The translations under genes were made by a program, and so were the position numbers. A stretch of 64,000 nucleotides of DNA from Bin127 sp965203505 (GTDB taxonomy: Bacteria; Chloroflexota; Dehalococcoidia; Lucifugimonadales; Lucifugimonadaceae), in contig OZ241880.1 in NCBI GenBank assembly GCA_965203505.1, positions 1,798,001 through 1,862,000 on the forward strand, read 5' to 3'. This document shows positions 17,273 through 26,774 of this stretch, piece after piece. The notes below the pieces were generated by a model, which ran no database searches, had not been told where the DNA came from, and saw nothing but the letters and a program-made list of their open reading frames with translations. The first letter of the stretch is position 1. Every line of letters begins with the position of its first letter.

Positions 17273-17869
17273 TCAGTTTGACAGCGTTCCCTTAGTGCTC
17301 GGCACAGCGCCACCCGCTCTCGAATCGACCGATGCAGCTTCTCGCAACGCTCGGGCGAAGGCTTTGAACGCAGATTCGATCATGTGGTGTTCGTTCGTGC
17401 CGCGCAAAACCGTCAGATGCAGGTTGAAGCGCCCTTCTAAAGCCATAGATTCGAAGAAATGTCGCGCCATATCGGGTGAAAAATCACCTAGGTTTGAGTT
17501 CGATCCCATGTCGATGACTGGGTAACCTCGGCCACTGAGATCAAGAACCGCGTGCGACAACGCCTCGTCTAACGGAACGTGTTTGCTCGACATCCTCACG
17601 ATGCCCGCGCAGTCACCTAGCGCCTGCGCCAGACATCGACCAATCACCATTGCTGTGTCTTCGACGGTATGGTGTGAACCCGTATCAGTATCGCCGATCG
17701 CGGTAATTGCCAGATCGATCATCGAGTGCTTGGCGAGTGCTTGCAGCATGTGGTTCATGAAACCGACAGGAGTGTCGATTTCCGCCCTGCCCTGACCGTC
17801 GATGTCGATGCGAACGCTGATGTTCGTCTCGCCGGTAACGCGCGATATCTCTGCGGTTCGATCGCTCAT
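17273..17869 (-). CDS. hisB: Imidazoleglycerol-phosphate dehydratase
   Basis: Sixth step of histidine synthesis, a Mn2+-dependent dehydration. The monofunctional 198-residue form has GFMNHMLQALAKHS, DTGSHHTVEDTAMVIG and, near the C-terminus, NEHHMIESAFKAFARALREA, which supply the metal-binding His and Glu residues. It lies 71 bases after hisC on the same strand and is the last his gene of the run. Confidence 0.95.
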   Translation of the reverse strand: MSDRTAEISRVTGETNISVRIDIDGQGRAEIDTPVGFMNHMLQALAKHSMIDLAITAIGDTDTGSHHTVEDTAMVIGRCLAQALGDCAGIVRMSSKHVPLDEALSHAVLDLSGRGYPVIDMGSNSNLGDFSPDMARHFFESMALEGRFNLHLTVLRGTNEHHMIESAFKAFARALREAASVDSRAGGAVPSTKGTLSN

Positions 17870-17940
17870 TCGTAAACCTCAACCTTCAATTATCGAATGC
17901 CCAATCGCCGCAAACTCCGCATTTGCTTGCACCTAGAACG

Positions 17941-19026
17941 TCAAATGAGGTCGTGCAGAGCGTCGATAACCACGTCATTCTGCGGAGGAGTGCCAACGCT
18001 AACGCGGATGGAGTTCTCCAGCCGGCGAGCACTGAACTTGCGCGCGAAAATCCCGCGCCGTGCGAAGAGATCATAGGCCTCGTCACCTGTGAACCGATCA
18101 AATTTCATCAAGAGGAAGTTCGCGGTCGACGGTGAATAGGTGATGCCGTCCAACTCGTCGATAACCGCCTCAACGCGCCTGCGTTCGGACGTAAGCGTGT
18201 CAATGCGGGCCAACAGCTTGTCCTGATGCTTCAGAGCCGCCAACGCGGCCGATTCTGCAGCGATGTTCAAGTTGTAAGGCTGCTTGATAGTCATCAGGTG
18301 ATCGACGATCAACTCGGAACCGATTGCGTAACCGACTCTCAAACCCGCGATGCCAGCCCATTTGCTGAACGAACGCAGCACGACGAGATTTTCGTACTCG
18401 TCAAGCAGATCCGCGGTCGTTTCGCCGCAAAACTCATAGTAGGTTTCGTCGACGACGAGGACGATCCCGGTGTCGAGTATCGCCCGGGCGTCTTCGTCTG
18501 GCAACAAATTCCCCGTTGGATTGTTTGGCGACGCAATAAAGAGGATCTTGGCACCCGTACGCTCGATTTCGGCGGTGGTGGCGTCGATGTCGATTTCCCA
18601 ATCATCGCGGCGTTCAACGGGGATGAGTTGCGCTTCTGAGATCCGCGCACAAAACTCGTACATCCCGAATGTCGGCGGACAGTCAATCATCGAATCGCCT
18701 GGTGCGACGAACAGTTTCGTGAGCAACTCGATGATCTCGTCACCACCTGACCCTGCGATTACCTGCTCAGACGGTCGCCCGGTGTAATCGCTCAACGCCG
18801 ATCGCATACGCACCAGATCTTGATCTGGATATTCGTGGATTGGCAATCCGATCAACGCGTCCGTTATCTCAGGCAGCGGATCGTATGGGTTTTCGTTGGC
18901 ATTGAGGCGTATGACATCTGCCGGATCAATGCCGGCCGCGGTGGCGAGGTGATCGGAATGTTGCGCACCAACATAACCCTGAGGGTTGTAGAGGTGAGGT
19001 CGCATCATTTCCCGTAAATCGCGCAT
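17941..19026 (-). CDS. hisC: Histidinol-phosphate aminotransferase
   Basis: A PLP enzyme transaminating imidazole-acetol phosphate with glutamate. The start LREMMRPHLYNPQGY and RLNANENPYDP are typical HisC, GSGGDEIIELL follows, SPNNPTGN is the substrate loop, and the PLP Lys is in RSFSKWAGIAGLRVG. Of two adjacent ATGs, the one at 19024-19026 has better spacing to GAAGG. It starts about 37 bases after the hisD stop. In-frame codons further upstream enter hisD and are unlikely starts. Confidence 0.93.
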   Translation of the reverse strand: MRDLREMMRPHLYNPQGYVGAQHSDHLATAAGIDPADVIRLNANENPYDPLPEITDALIGLPIHEYPDQDLVRMRSALSDYTGRPSEQVIAGSGGDEIIELLTKLFVAPGDSMIDCPPTFGMYEFCARISEAQLIPVERRDDWEIDIDATTAEIERTGAKILFIASPNNPTGNLLPDEDARAILDTGIVLVVDETYYEFCGETTADLLDEYENLVVLRSFSKWAGIAGLRVGYAIGSELIVDHLMTIKQPYNLNIAAESAALAALKHQDKLLARIDTLTSERRRVEAVIDELDGITYSPSTANFLLMKFDRFTGDEAYDLFARRGIFARKFSARRLENSIRVSVGTPPQNDVVIDALHDLI

Positions 19027-19063
19027 CATCCTTCGCCTTCGCTGGTGAATCGGTATTGCAATC

Positions 19064-20377
19064 CTAAATGCGACGCCGGATGTCTGAAGCTCGTGCGTGG
19101 CCTTCGAGGGCTTCAAGCCGAGCTAGATCCGATGCCGCGCCAGAAATCGAATCAAACGTTTCTTCATCCATGTCTAAGAACGGCGTGACGCGCACGAAAT
19201 CGCGCGCCGACAACGCCGATGAAAATCGCGCTGACCCACCCGTAGGCATTACGTGGCTAGGGCCGGCTACGTAGTCCGCCATAACCTCACCCGAACGTTC
19301 ACCGACGAAAATACCGCCGGCATGGTAGGCTCGCTCAAGATATTTTTCCGCGCCAGAAAATCCTAAACAAAGGTGTTCTGGGGCGTATTCTTCGGCAACC
19401 TTTAAAGCTTCATCGACGGTGTCAACTACCACTGCCGCTCCCCTACCAGCCAAAGCTGAACTAGCAATGCGGGCTCGCGGTAGATCCTCCAATTGGGTCG
19501 CCAACTCCGACTCCACATCTCTCACAGCGGCATCCGACAGCGCTACGAGGACCGGGGCCGCAAGAACGTCATGCTCTGCCTGAGCGAGCATGTCTGCGGC
19601 AGTGACGGCTGGATCCGAATCGTCGTCGATGATGATCATCGTCTCGGTAGGTCCATATACACCATCAACGCCAACCAATCCGTAAACGCGTTTCTTCGCC
19701 GCAGTAACCCAAATGCTTCCAGGACCACAGATCACGTCAACTTTGGGAATCGATTCCGTACCTACGGCCAATGCAGCGACCGCTTGGGCCCCTCCGACGG
19801 CAAAGACCGCGTCTACACCAGCGATATCACAAGCCGCTAAAACGGCCGGATGCGGCGCACCATCTGCACCTGCCGGCGTTACGACACAGACGTAAGGCAC
19901 ACCCGCGACTTTCGCGGGGACCGCAGTCATGATGACGGTCGATGCCAATGGCGCGGTGCCACCCGGGATACAACATCCGACCGATTTAACCGGATGCACT
20001 ACTTCGCCGTAGCCGGCGACGGCGTCGCGCCACGTCTTTGGAAGTGTGCGACGTTGGAAGTTCCTGACGCGGTCGGCGGCCAACTCTAGAGCCTCGACCT
20101 CGTTGGGGTTCAACTCCTGTCTCGAAGATCGGATCTTGTCTGCCGGTATCTCGAACTGGTTGGTTTCTATGCCGTCAAGAGCTTTTGTGATCCGCCTGAG
20201 GAACTCGTCGCCGTGTTCGCTCACGTCGGCGATCACTCGATCAGCGAACGATTCGGGCGTAAGCGCTATCGAGTAGATGCCGCCGCCATCCGTCAACAAC
20301 TCCTGTTCATCACCGACTGCGCTTCGATTTTTGAAGGCGGTGATCGCGGCATCCAACCCGTAGATACGTCTCAACAC
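19064..20377 (-). CDS. hisD: Histidinol dehydrogenase
   Basis: Zn2+ and NAD+-dependent four-electron oxidation of histidinol to histidine. Signatures present: GYGEVVHPVKSVGCCIPGG, VCGPGS-like VDVICGPGSIWVTAAKK, GPTETMII, AQAEHD, and GPSHVMPTGGSARFSS. The frame is open through the end of hisG, so the start is set at GTG 20375-20377, overlapping the hisG stop by a few bases, with TTG at 20374 as an alternative. This gives about 437 residues, the normal length. Confidence 0.93.
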   Translation of the reverse strand: MLRRIYGLDAAITAFKNRSAVGDEQELLTDGGGIYSIALTPESFADRVIADVSEHGDEFLRRITKALDGIETNQFEIPADKIRSSRQELNPNEVEALELAADRVRNFQRRTLPKTWRDAVAGYGEVVHPVKSVGCCIPGGTAPLASTVIMTAVPAKVAGVPYVCVVTPAGADGAPHPAVLAACDIAGVDAVFAVGGAQAVAALAVGTESIPKVDVICGPGSIWVTAAKKRVYGLVGVDGVYGPTETMIIIDDDSDPAVTAADMLAQAEHDVLAAPVLVALSDAAVRDVESELATQLEDLPRARIASSALAGRGAAVVVDTVDEALKVAEEYAPEHLCLGFSGAEKYLERAYHAGGIFVGERSGEVMADYVAGPSHVMPTGGSARFSSALSARDFVRVTPFLDMDEETFDSISGAASDLARLEALEGHARASDIRRRI

Positions 20378-21399
20378 GGGTCGAAAGCCTCTTCGAATTG
20401 GTTCAAGTTTTCGACAAGTCGTTTGTACAAGCTGCACTCGCTTTGATAAAGGAATTGCAGGTCTGAAACCGCGGTTCCCGTACCGCCTAGACGTCTGAGG
20501 TGATCGACGACTCTCAACACATCCTGTTTTCGAGTCACGATCTGGACTGCGAACCATCGGTTCCCGTCACTGGTGTACACGCGTGATACGGTGGGTCCCG
20601 CCATTCCAGAAAGATCGGGCGACGCAAGGATCATTTCAGCGATATCACCTTCAGAGTCGCCCTTGACGTTCGCGGTGACCCGACGATATGACCGAGATCG
20701 CAGCCGAGCTTCGATACGCTCCAACAAACGGCGCGTCAAAGACATCTTGTCTTCAGATTCGGCCAAGTGAGCAGCGTTCCCGATCATGATGGCTTGGGAA
20801 TTCATCGCCGTTCCGTCGACAAGCGTTCGGAGGTTGTTCTCGCGCAAGGTGTTGCCCGTGTCCGAGATGTCGGCGATGATGTCGGCGTAGCCAATACGCG
20901 GCGCGGCTTCAAGCGCGCCGTTGATTGCAACCATCGAAAAATAGTTGATGCCTCTGCGATTGAAAAAGCGTTTGACCAGACGTGGGTATTTCGTAGCGAC
21001 CCGGAGATCGCTTCCGCGTTCGTGAAACTCAAGGCTCAAATCGGACAGGTCGTACATCGATGTGATGTCGAGCCACGAATCTGGCACCGCTATCACTAAT
21101 CTGGAGTGGCCGTATTCCAAATCAGGCGCGACGACCAAGGTTTCCCCGTCTTCGAGCCTAGATTCGAGATACCGGTCGAGGCCCACTATCCCTAGATCGG
21201 CGTTCCCGGAATCGACGATCGTCGTGATGTCAGATTGCCTTTGGTAAATGACTTCAACGCCCGGAATCGCTGGTATCTCGGCGGTGTAGCGTCGCGAATT
21301 TACACGGCTTACAGCAGCGTCGGAATCTGCCAAGAGTTGCGCGGCACCCTTCTCCAAGGCACCAGTCGACGGTATTGCGAGGCGCAAAGTGTCCATCAT
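20371..21399 (-). CDS. hisG: ATP phosphoribosyltransferase, long form
   Basis: First committed step of histidine synthesis. The periplasmic-binding-protein-like catalytic domain is shown by LRLAIPSTGALEKG, DLGIVGLDRYLES, YADIIADISDTGNTLREN and the PRPP-loop region. At 342 residues it also has a C-terminal ACT-like domain (about 235-325; GPTVSRVYTSDGNRW) that normally gives histidine feedback in the stand-alone hexameric enzyme. It overlaps the upstream HisZ-like gene by ATGA. Finding both a long HisG and a HisZ is uncommon. Confidence 0.92.
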   Translation of the reverse strand: MMDTLRLAIPSTGALEKGAAQLLADSDAAVSRVNSRRYTAEIPAIPGVEVIYQRQSDITTIVDSGNADLGIVGLDRYLESRLEDGETLVVAPDLEYGHSRLVIAVPDSWLDITSMYDLSDLSLEFHERGSDLRVATKYPRLVKRFFNRRGINYFSMVAINGALEAAPRIGYADIIADISDTGNTLRENNLRTLVDGTAMNSQAIMIGNAAHLAESEDKMSLTRRLLERIEARLRSRSYRRVTANVKGDSEGDIAEMILASPDLSGMAGPTVSRVYTSDGNRWFAVQIVTRKQDVLRVVDHLRRLGGTGTAVSDLQFLYQSECSLYKRLVENLNQFEEAFDPC

Positions 21400-22877
21400 T
21401 CAAACGTCAAGTCGTACGAATCTTCATCGCCGTTGGAACCCACTCTAGCCACATCGGCATTCCCTAGAGATTGCGCGACGCGATTCGCGTCAACATTCGG
21501 ATCAAACAGTGAAACAACCGAGCGACCTTTCGCCCTAAGTTCTGACGCCGCTTGCAACACGCAGTCAGTTGCGCTTTCGTCCGAGGGTTGGAGAACGATG
21601 TAATCGCGGCTTGTGTCTGCTGAGGCCGATCCGTCAATCAGGTCGAGAATCGCGTCTAGGTCGAGGGCGAAACCGAGAGCTGGCAGTTCTTCATCGGATC
21701 CCAGAGATGTCGCGAGTCCGTCGTACCGCCCTCCTCCACCGATTGAAACCACCTCACCGTCGACGTACGCTCCGACAACGAATATCGTGCCGGAATAATA
21801 CGCGATTGAAGTGGCCAAGCCCAGATCAACTGATATATCGCAAGTTTCGACTCCGGCATTTTCAGCCGCCTTCACAACTCTTGTCAGATTGTGCAAGCTC
21901 TGAAGCTCGTCAAGCCCGTACGCGTTCGCCAGATCTTTGGCTCGATTTGTTACGTCTTCGTGACCTGACTCGCCAGTGTCGCGAAGATCGGCGTAACCGC
22001 TCCGGAGTTGGGCAAGTTCGCGCATAAACCCCATCGCCTTCGGGAAATCACCGTTGGTTTCACCGCTCGCAAGCTTTCGCCGCAAACCTCCAACCACGTC
22101 CTCTGCGGTTCTCGATGTCTGTTCCGTCGCTCTCGGTAATTGAACGGAGCCTGACGCGAGGCGGGTCAACAACTCAGCCGCCGAAGTTTGTGTCTCAACG
22201 TTTTGTTGCCCTTGCGACGGCATCAATCCGAGTCGCACCGCCTCGGCTTCAACCGAAATGCCGCCATCGTCGCCGTCCGCGAACTCTGAAACGTTGTTGG
22301 CGAGAAAGAGCTTCGCGCGTTCGGAAAGATCAAAGCACTCAAGGGTTTCCCAGATCAACCCGACGTGACCGATCCTAACCACAACTTTTTCGACACCGAG
22401 CCGTCGCGCCAACTCATACGCCGTAGCAATGATCTCGCCATCTGCTGAAGGCTGTGGCGCGCCTATCAGTTCTGCACCTGCCTGTACATACTGGCGCTTG
22501 CTGGGAACCGAGTTCGGCGGTGCGTCAAATGGTCGTTCCGTGTAGCGGAAGATAGGAGATGCATACTGGTAACGAAGAGGCAGAGGCCCGGCCTGCTGTT
22601 CCAACGCGTAGCGAATCACCGGAGCGGTCAATTCAGGTCGCAAACTGATATCGCTGCCGTCTGGCGCAGTGAAGTCAAACATCTGGCTCGACAGCAACCC
22701 ACCAGACCGGCGAAGGAACAACTCCGTCTGCTCTATCAGGGGAGTCTCGATGGGTTGATAGCCGCACGCGTATAAGACCTCGCGCGCATTTCGCACAGCC
22801 GAATCAAGGCTTTCGAAATCTCGTCCAGCCCTGTCAGCGAATCCCGGCGCGCGCCTTATCTTGCCGTTGCGGCCCAT
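21396..22877 (-). CDS. hisZ: HisZ-like ATP phosphoribosyltransferase regulatory subunit
   Basis: A class II aminoacyl-tRNA-synthetase-like protein (493 residues). Motif 2-like sequence FRYTERPFDAPPNSVPSKRQYVQAGAELIG and motif 3-like GGGGRYDGL are present. The histidine-specific loop reads LATSIAYYSGTIF; the Arg of the RGxDYYTG element of true histidyl-tRNA synthetases is missing, and the gene opens a his operon, so HisZ is favoured. A C-terminal alpha/beta domain of about 90 residues resembles the HisRS anticodon-binding region and is longer than in usual HisZ. ATGA overlap with hisG. Confidence 0.78.
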   Translation of the reverse strand: MGRNGKIRRAPGFADRAGRDFESLDSAVRNAREVLYACGYQPIETPLIEQTELFLRRSGGLLSSQMFDFTAPDGSDISLRPELTAPVIRYALEQQAGPLPLRYQYASPIFRYTERPFDAPPNSVPSKRQYVQAGAELIGAPQPSADGEIIATAYELARRLGVEKVVVRIGHVGLIWETLECFDLSERAKLFLANNVSEFADGDDGGISVEAEAVRLGLMPSQGQQNVETQTSAAELLTRLASGSVQLPRATEQTSRTAEDVVGGLRRKLASGETNGDFPKAMGFMRELAQLRSGYADLRDTGESGHEDVTNRAKDLANAYGLDELQSLHNLTRVVKAAENAGVETCDISVDLGLATSIAYYSGTIFVVGAYVDGEVVSIGGGGRYDGLATSLGSDEELPALGFALDLDAILDLIDGSASADTSRDYIVLQPSDESATDCVLQAASELRAKGRSVVSLFDPNVDANRVAQSLGNADVARVGSNGDEDSYDLTFE

Positions 22878-23143
22878 ATTGAGTTCAGGTTCGGATCAGT
22901 CGAATTGTGTCGAACTGGATATCGCGGGTTTGCTTCCGAGTCGCTCGTTCGCAGCGACAAGGCGCGTTGATTTCTCTAACGAGATTCTAATCTGCAAACT
23001 AAACGCCAGTTGAAATTCGTATAGATCGATGAATTCACTTTTCCGTCTGACGTCGATCTTGTCATTTTCTCAACCATTGCAAGGCGAAAATTGGAATCAG
23101 CCGTTGACGGCAAACACGAACCGTTGGACTAACCGCTTTCAGC
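22878..23143. other. Divergent intergenic region, hisZ / response regulator
   Basis: This 266-base stretch should hold the outward promoters of the his operon and the two-component system. It is AT-richer than the flanking genes. No tRNA-like cloverleaf, attenuator with a run of His codons, or T-box-like element was recognised. The region seems free of a gene. Confidence 0.5.
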
Positions 23144-23860
23144 ATGACAACGCTAACGCACCAATGGGAACAGACCATCCTAGTAATCGAAGACGACGAA
23201 TCGGTCTCGCAACTGATACGCCTCTATTTGGCCCACGAGGGCTTTCGGGCGGTAACAGCGCACGACGGCGTTACGGGATTGGACTTGGCCCGTTCTGAAG
23301 ACCCTTCTCTGATCCTCCTGGATTTGAATCTACCGGGGATCGATGGAAGCGATATCTGTCGAGAATTACGCCTCGATTCCGATGTGCCAATCATCATGGT
23401 CACCGCTCGAGTCGACGAGGAGGATCGGCTCGCAGGTCTCGATCTTGGCGCCGATGACTACGTCATCAAACCATTCAGTCCGCGCGAATTGATGGCGCGA
23501 GTACGTGCCGTACTGCGCCGGTCGGTTCGCGAAAAGGACATCAAAGAGCAGCATCATGGCGAGATTTCGATCGGAAGATATCTCGTCGACCTCGAATCCA
23601 GAACAGTCCATGTCGATGGCAACGAACTTACGTTGACGCCGACGGAGTATCGGTTGCTCGTGTACTTTATGAATGCGAATCGTCGCACTGTGAGCCGCGA
23701 TCAGATCATCGAGAATGCCATTGGCTATGAGTTCGACGGCTTTGATCGAACGGTAGACACGCACATATCGAACCTGCGCAGAAAACTCGAAAAGGTCACG
23801 ATCGGCGAACGACACTTGAAAACGGTTTACGGAGTTGGGTACCGCTTTGAAGCTGCGTGA
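23144..23860 (+). CDS. OmpR/PhoB-family response regulator
   Basis: A 238-residue transcription factor. The receiver domain (about 10-125) has the acidic pair EDD, the phosphoacceptor Asp in LLDLNLPGIDG, the switch Thr in MVTAR and the Lys in YVIKPFSPREL. The C-terminal winged helix (about 140-238) has LTPTEYRLLVYF, DRTVDTHISNLRRKLE and TVYGVGYRFE. It overlaps the sensor kinase gene downstream, forming a typical operon. The stimulus and targets are unknown. Confidence 0.93.
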   Translation: MTTLTHQWEQTILVIEDDESVSQLIRLYLAHEGFRAVTAHDGVTGLDLARSEDPSLILLDLNLPGIDGSDICRELRLDSDVPIIMVTARVDEEDRLAGLDLGADDYVIKPFSPRELMARVRAVLRRSVREKDIKEQHHGEISIGRYLVDLESRTVHVDGNELTLTPTEYRLLVYFMNANRRTVSRDQIIENAIGYEFDGFDRTVDTHISNLRRKLEKVTIGERHLKTVYGVGYRFEAA

Positions 23861-25473
23861 ATGGACACATACACTACAGTTCCGGCTGGTCATCGGATTC
23901 GCCGCGTCCCTCGCGGTTTGTCTCTTCGCAGTCAGTGTCTGGGCGACGGTCAACACACGCGTCGTGATAGAGCGATATGGCGAGCGAGTCGATCGGTTTC
24001 AAGAAGAACGGGCTCGAGCCTTGCTCCAAGATGTCTACGACTTCGACCAAGATTTGTCTCATCTGCAGGATTCGGTCCAACAGGTTGCGCATCTCTTTTC
24101 GCAACGGGTGGCAGTAGTTGACGACAAAGGCTTCGTCGTTGCGGACTCGCACGTCTTTCCGACTGATTCCGAAGGTAGATTCCAAAAAGAATCGGATCGC
24201 TTCAAAACGCAGTCGGGGCTTAGAGCGGTTCCGCTGGAGTTGGGGCGGCAAATCAGCGGAAAGGTGGTCTTCGCTAAACCGAGCGTGGAGAAGCGCTCGG
24301 CTCTCCAAGTTTGGTTGGCCTTTGACGAGCCCATCAGAGTCGTCGACGATTTAAGCGAAATCGATGATAGACCGCACGCGAAGTTGACGTTTGAGCCTAC
24401 TGTCGCAGTTGTCGATGAACCGGCACCTGATGTGGAGGTCGTCGTCCGAAACGCAGAAGATGGTGCCGAGAAATCGTTGGCGTTGTTGGATGAAGCAGTG
24501 AACGAACTCTCGGTAGAACCACAACTAAGTGCGTTGCAAGACGAGTTCCAGAAATCACTGATGGTTAGCGGCATTGCCGGAGGCATCGCAGGGATTCTGA
24601 TCATCGCCTTCTTTACGCGGCGCGCATTTGCACCTATGCGAGAGTTGACCGAAACGGCGGAGCAGCTCGGAAAAGGCAAACTTGATCAACGGATCCGGCG
24701 AAATCACCGCGGAGAGATCGGTCAACTCGCATCTGCGTTCAACACGATGGCTTCGGAGCTCGAAGCGGCCGAGACGCGTCGCAGACGATTGACGGCCGAC
24801 ATCGCTCACGAACTTCGCACCCCGTTGACGAATATTCGCGGCTATCTGGAGGCCGTAAAAGATGAGGTCATTGAACCAGACACCGACACGATAGACACCC
24901 TCCACAAGGAGACCTTGCATCTATCAACGCTAGTCGAAGACCTTCAACTATTGGCGGTAGCAGATGCGGGAGCACTGAAATTAGAAATGTTCCCCGATCG
25001 AATCGAAACTATCTTGGAAAATGTGGTGCAAGCATCTAAACCTCGAGCAATGGATGATGGAGTCGAGGTGGTATCCGAAATCGCTGACAGTTTACCGCTC
25101 GTCAAAATCGACCGAACCAGAATGATTCAAGTCATCCAGAACTTGATCGAAAACGCCATCCAACACTCACCTCCCAATTCCCTGGTCACCGTGCGGGTGG
25201 ATCGGGTCGAAGGAGACCGCCCTGTGCAGATCAGTGTCAGCGATCAGGGAGACGGAATCCCCGAAGCGGATATTGCGCTGATTTTCGATCAGTTCTATCG
25301 CGTAGACACTTCTCGGACCCCGTACGACGGGCGGTGCCGGTTTAGGGTTGACAATCGTTAAGCGGCTCGTCGAAGCGCATGGCGGTCAAATCTCGGTGAT
25401 CAGCGACATCGGCAATGGTGCGACGTTCGTCGTCGCTCTGCCTGAATGCGGCCTTGCAAACGGCGAGACTTAA
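23847..25473 (+). CDS. Sensor histidine kinase, frameshifted in the catalytic domain
   Basis: Partner of the preceding response regulator. An N-terminal membrane helix, an extracytoplasmic region, a second helix (about residue 240), a HAMP domain and the H-box IAHELRTPLTNIRGY are followed by the N-box IQNLIENAIQHS and G1 box DQGDGI. Near 25329 the frame changes: one frame stops after RTPYDGRCRF at 25361, while the shifted frame continues with GGAGLGLTIVKRLVEAHGGQ and ends at TAA 25471-25473. The continuation is the expected G2 box, so the gene carries a recent indel or sequencing error. A TTG start at 23847 is assumed. Confidence 0.8.
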
Positions 25474-25536
25474 AAATCATCAAGATATGATTCAGTTCAC
25501 GAGAATTGAACTCTGAATCTCAACCGGGATCGTGAA

Positions 25537-26649
25537 TTGAACTCAATCCATACTGCCGACGCCGTTGTCATCGGCGCAGGTGCTGTCGGCTGCGCAACGG
25601 CTCTACAGCTAGCCAAACGGGGCTTGAGACCGCTGGTGATCGAACGTGACGGTATCGCCTCCAACGCATCCGCATACGCATGGGGCGGCCTATCTGCCCA
25701 TTTTGGTAGTGGTGTGCCAGGCCCAATGACCGATCATTACCGGACCGCCATATCAAAACACATCGACCTCTACGAAGAGTTGAAACCTCAAGGGCGTGAA
25801 GATTGGCAGTTGCAACGGGTCACCTCGCTCTCGCTCGCTGCCGATGAAGAAACTGCTGAGCGATTGGAACGTGAAGTTGCGTGGATGTGGACCAACGGAT
25901 TCGAAGCACAAATGATCGGTCCTCACGAGATCGATGCTCTAGAACCGGCCGTTCGTTGTGACATGATCGCAGCTTCGATAGTGAGTGCGGGTTGGGAACT
26001 CGACAGCCTCACATTCACCGTTGCTGTGGCGGAGCAAGCTAAGCGCATGGGAGCCAGATTCATAATCGGTCAAGTCGCCGAAGTCGTCATCATCGGGGGA
26101 GCGATCCAGAGCCTCGTGCTCGAAGGTGGCGACCGCATCGACGCACCAATCGTGGTTGCCGCGACTGGGCCTTGGGTTTCGAACGTTCGAGGTATACCCG
26201 CACTTCCGATCAAACCGATCAAGGGCGAAATACTCCGATTAGAACGTGACGGCGACGACTTACGAAACCGCGTCGGATTCAACGGATTTAATGTTGGCCG
26301 CAAACCTGATGGCACAGTTTGGGCGGGCACATATGAGTGGGACCGCGGGTTTGATCGAAACGTCACTGAAGAAGGTCAACAGCATATTTGGAATGGTGTC
26401 ACTGGTTACATCCCGACCCTCTCCGAATCCCGCGTCGCCAAAGCAACCGCCTGCCTTCGGCCCGTTGCCTCCGATGGTTTCCCAATCGTCGGCCCGTCTA
26501 GCATCATCGGTGGTCTGTACTACGCTAACGGCGCTGGCAAGAAGGGAATACTCCTCTCCGCGTTGATGGCAGAATGGTTGGGTTCGAACATTGTCGACGG
26601 TGACGACGTTCCCTCGATCGTCTCACCGGATCGCTTCGATGCCGTGTAA
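25537..26649 (+). CDS. FAD-dependent oxidoreductase, D-amino-acid oxidase (DAO) family
   Basis: A 370-residue flavoprotein of the glycine/D-amino-acid oxidase or sarcosine oxidase type. The dinucleotide fold GAGAVGCATALQLAKRG with the ribose-binding acidic residue in VIERD is at residues 12-37. VAATGPWVS lies mid-protein, KPIKGEILRLE follows, and the FAD-contacting ANGAGKKGILLS lies near the C-terminus (compare NGHGHGxxG in the family). It starts with TTG at 25537. The substrate cannot be told. It stands alone between the two-component genes and ppk2. Confidence 0.8.
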   Translation: MNSIHTADAVVIGAGAVGCATALQLAKRGLRPLVIERDGIASNASAYAWGGLSAHFGSGVPGPMTDHYRTAISKHIDLYEELKPQGREDWQLQRVTSLSLAADEETAERLEREVAWMWTNGFEAQMIGPHEIDALEPAVRCDMIAASIVSAGWELDSLTFTVAVAEQAKRMGARFIIGQVAEVVIIGGAIQSLVLEGGDRIDAPIVVAATGPWVSNVRGIPALPIKPIKGEILRLERDGDDLRNRVGFNGFNVGRKPDGTVWAGTYEWDRGFDRNVTEEGQQHIWNGVTGYIPTLSESRVAKATACLRPVASDGFPIVGPSSIIGGLYYANGAGKKGILLSALMAEWLGSNIVDGDDVPSIVSPDRFDAV

Positions 26650-26774
26650 CTCCCTCATGACCTGAATTAACTGGCGTTCGTTAATGAGCATTTGGTTCAA
26701 ACGTTTTCAATATGAACGCTGATATATTGGTAACCACTTGAGGGACAGTCTGCCAAAAATCGAGAGCGTTTCCA

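Noticed and set aside
21396..22877. Histidyl-tRNA synthetase
   Set aside because: The histidine-binding RGxDYYTG element is altered to LATSIAYYSG and lacks Arg; the operon context favours HisZ.
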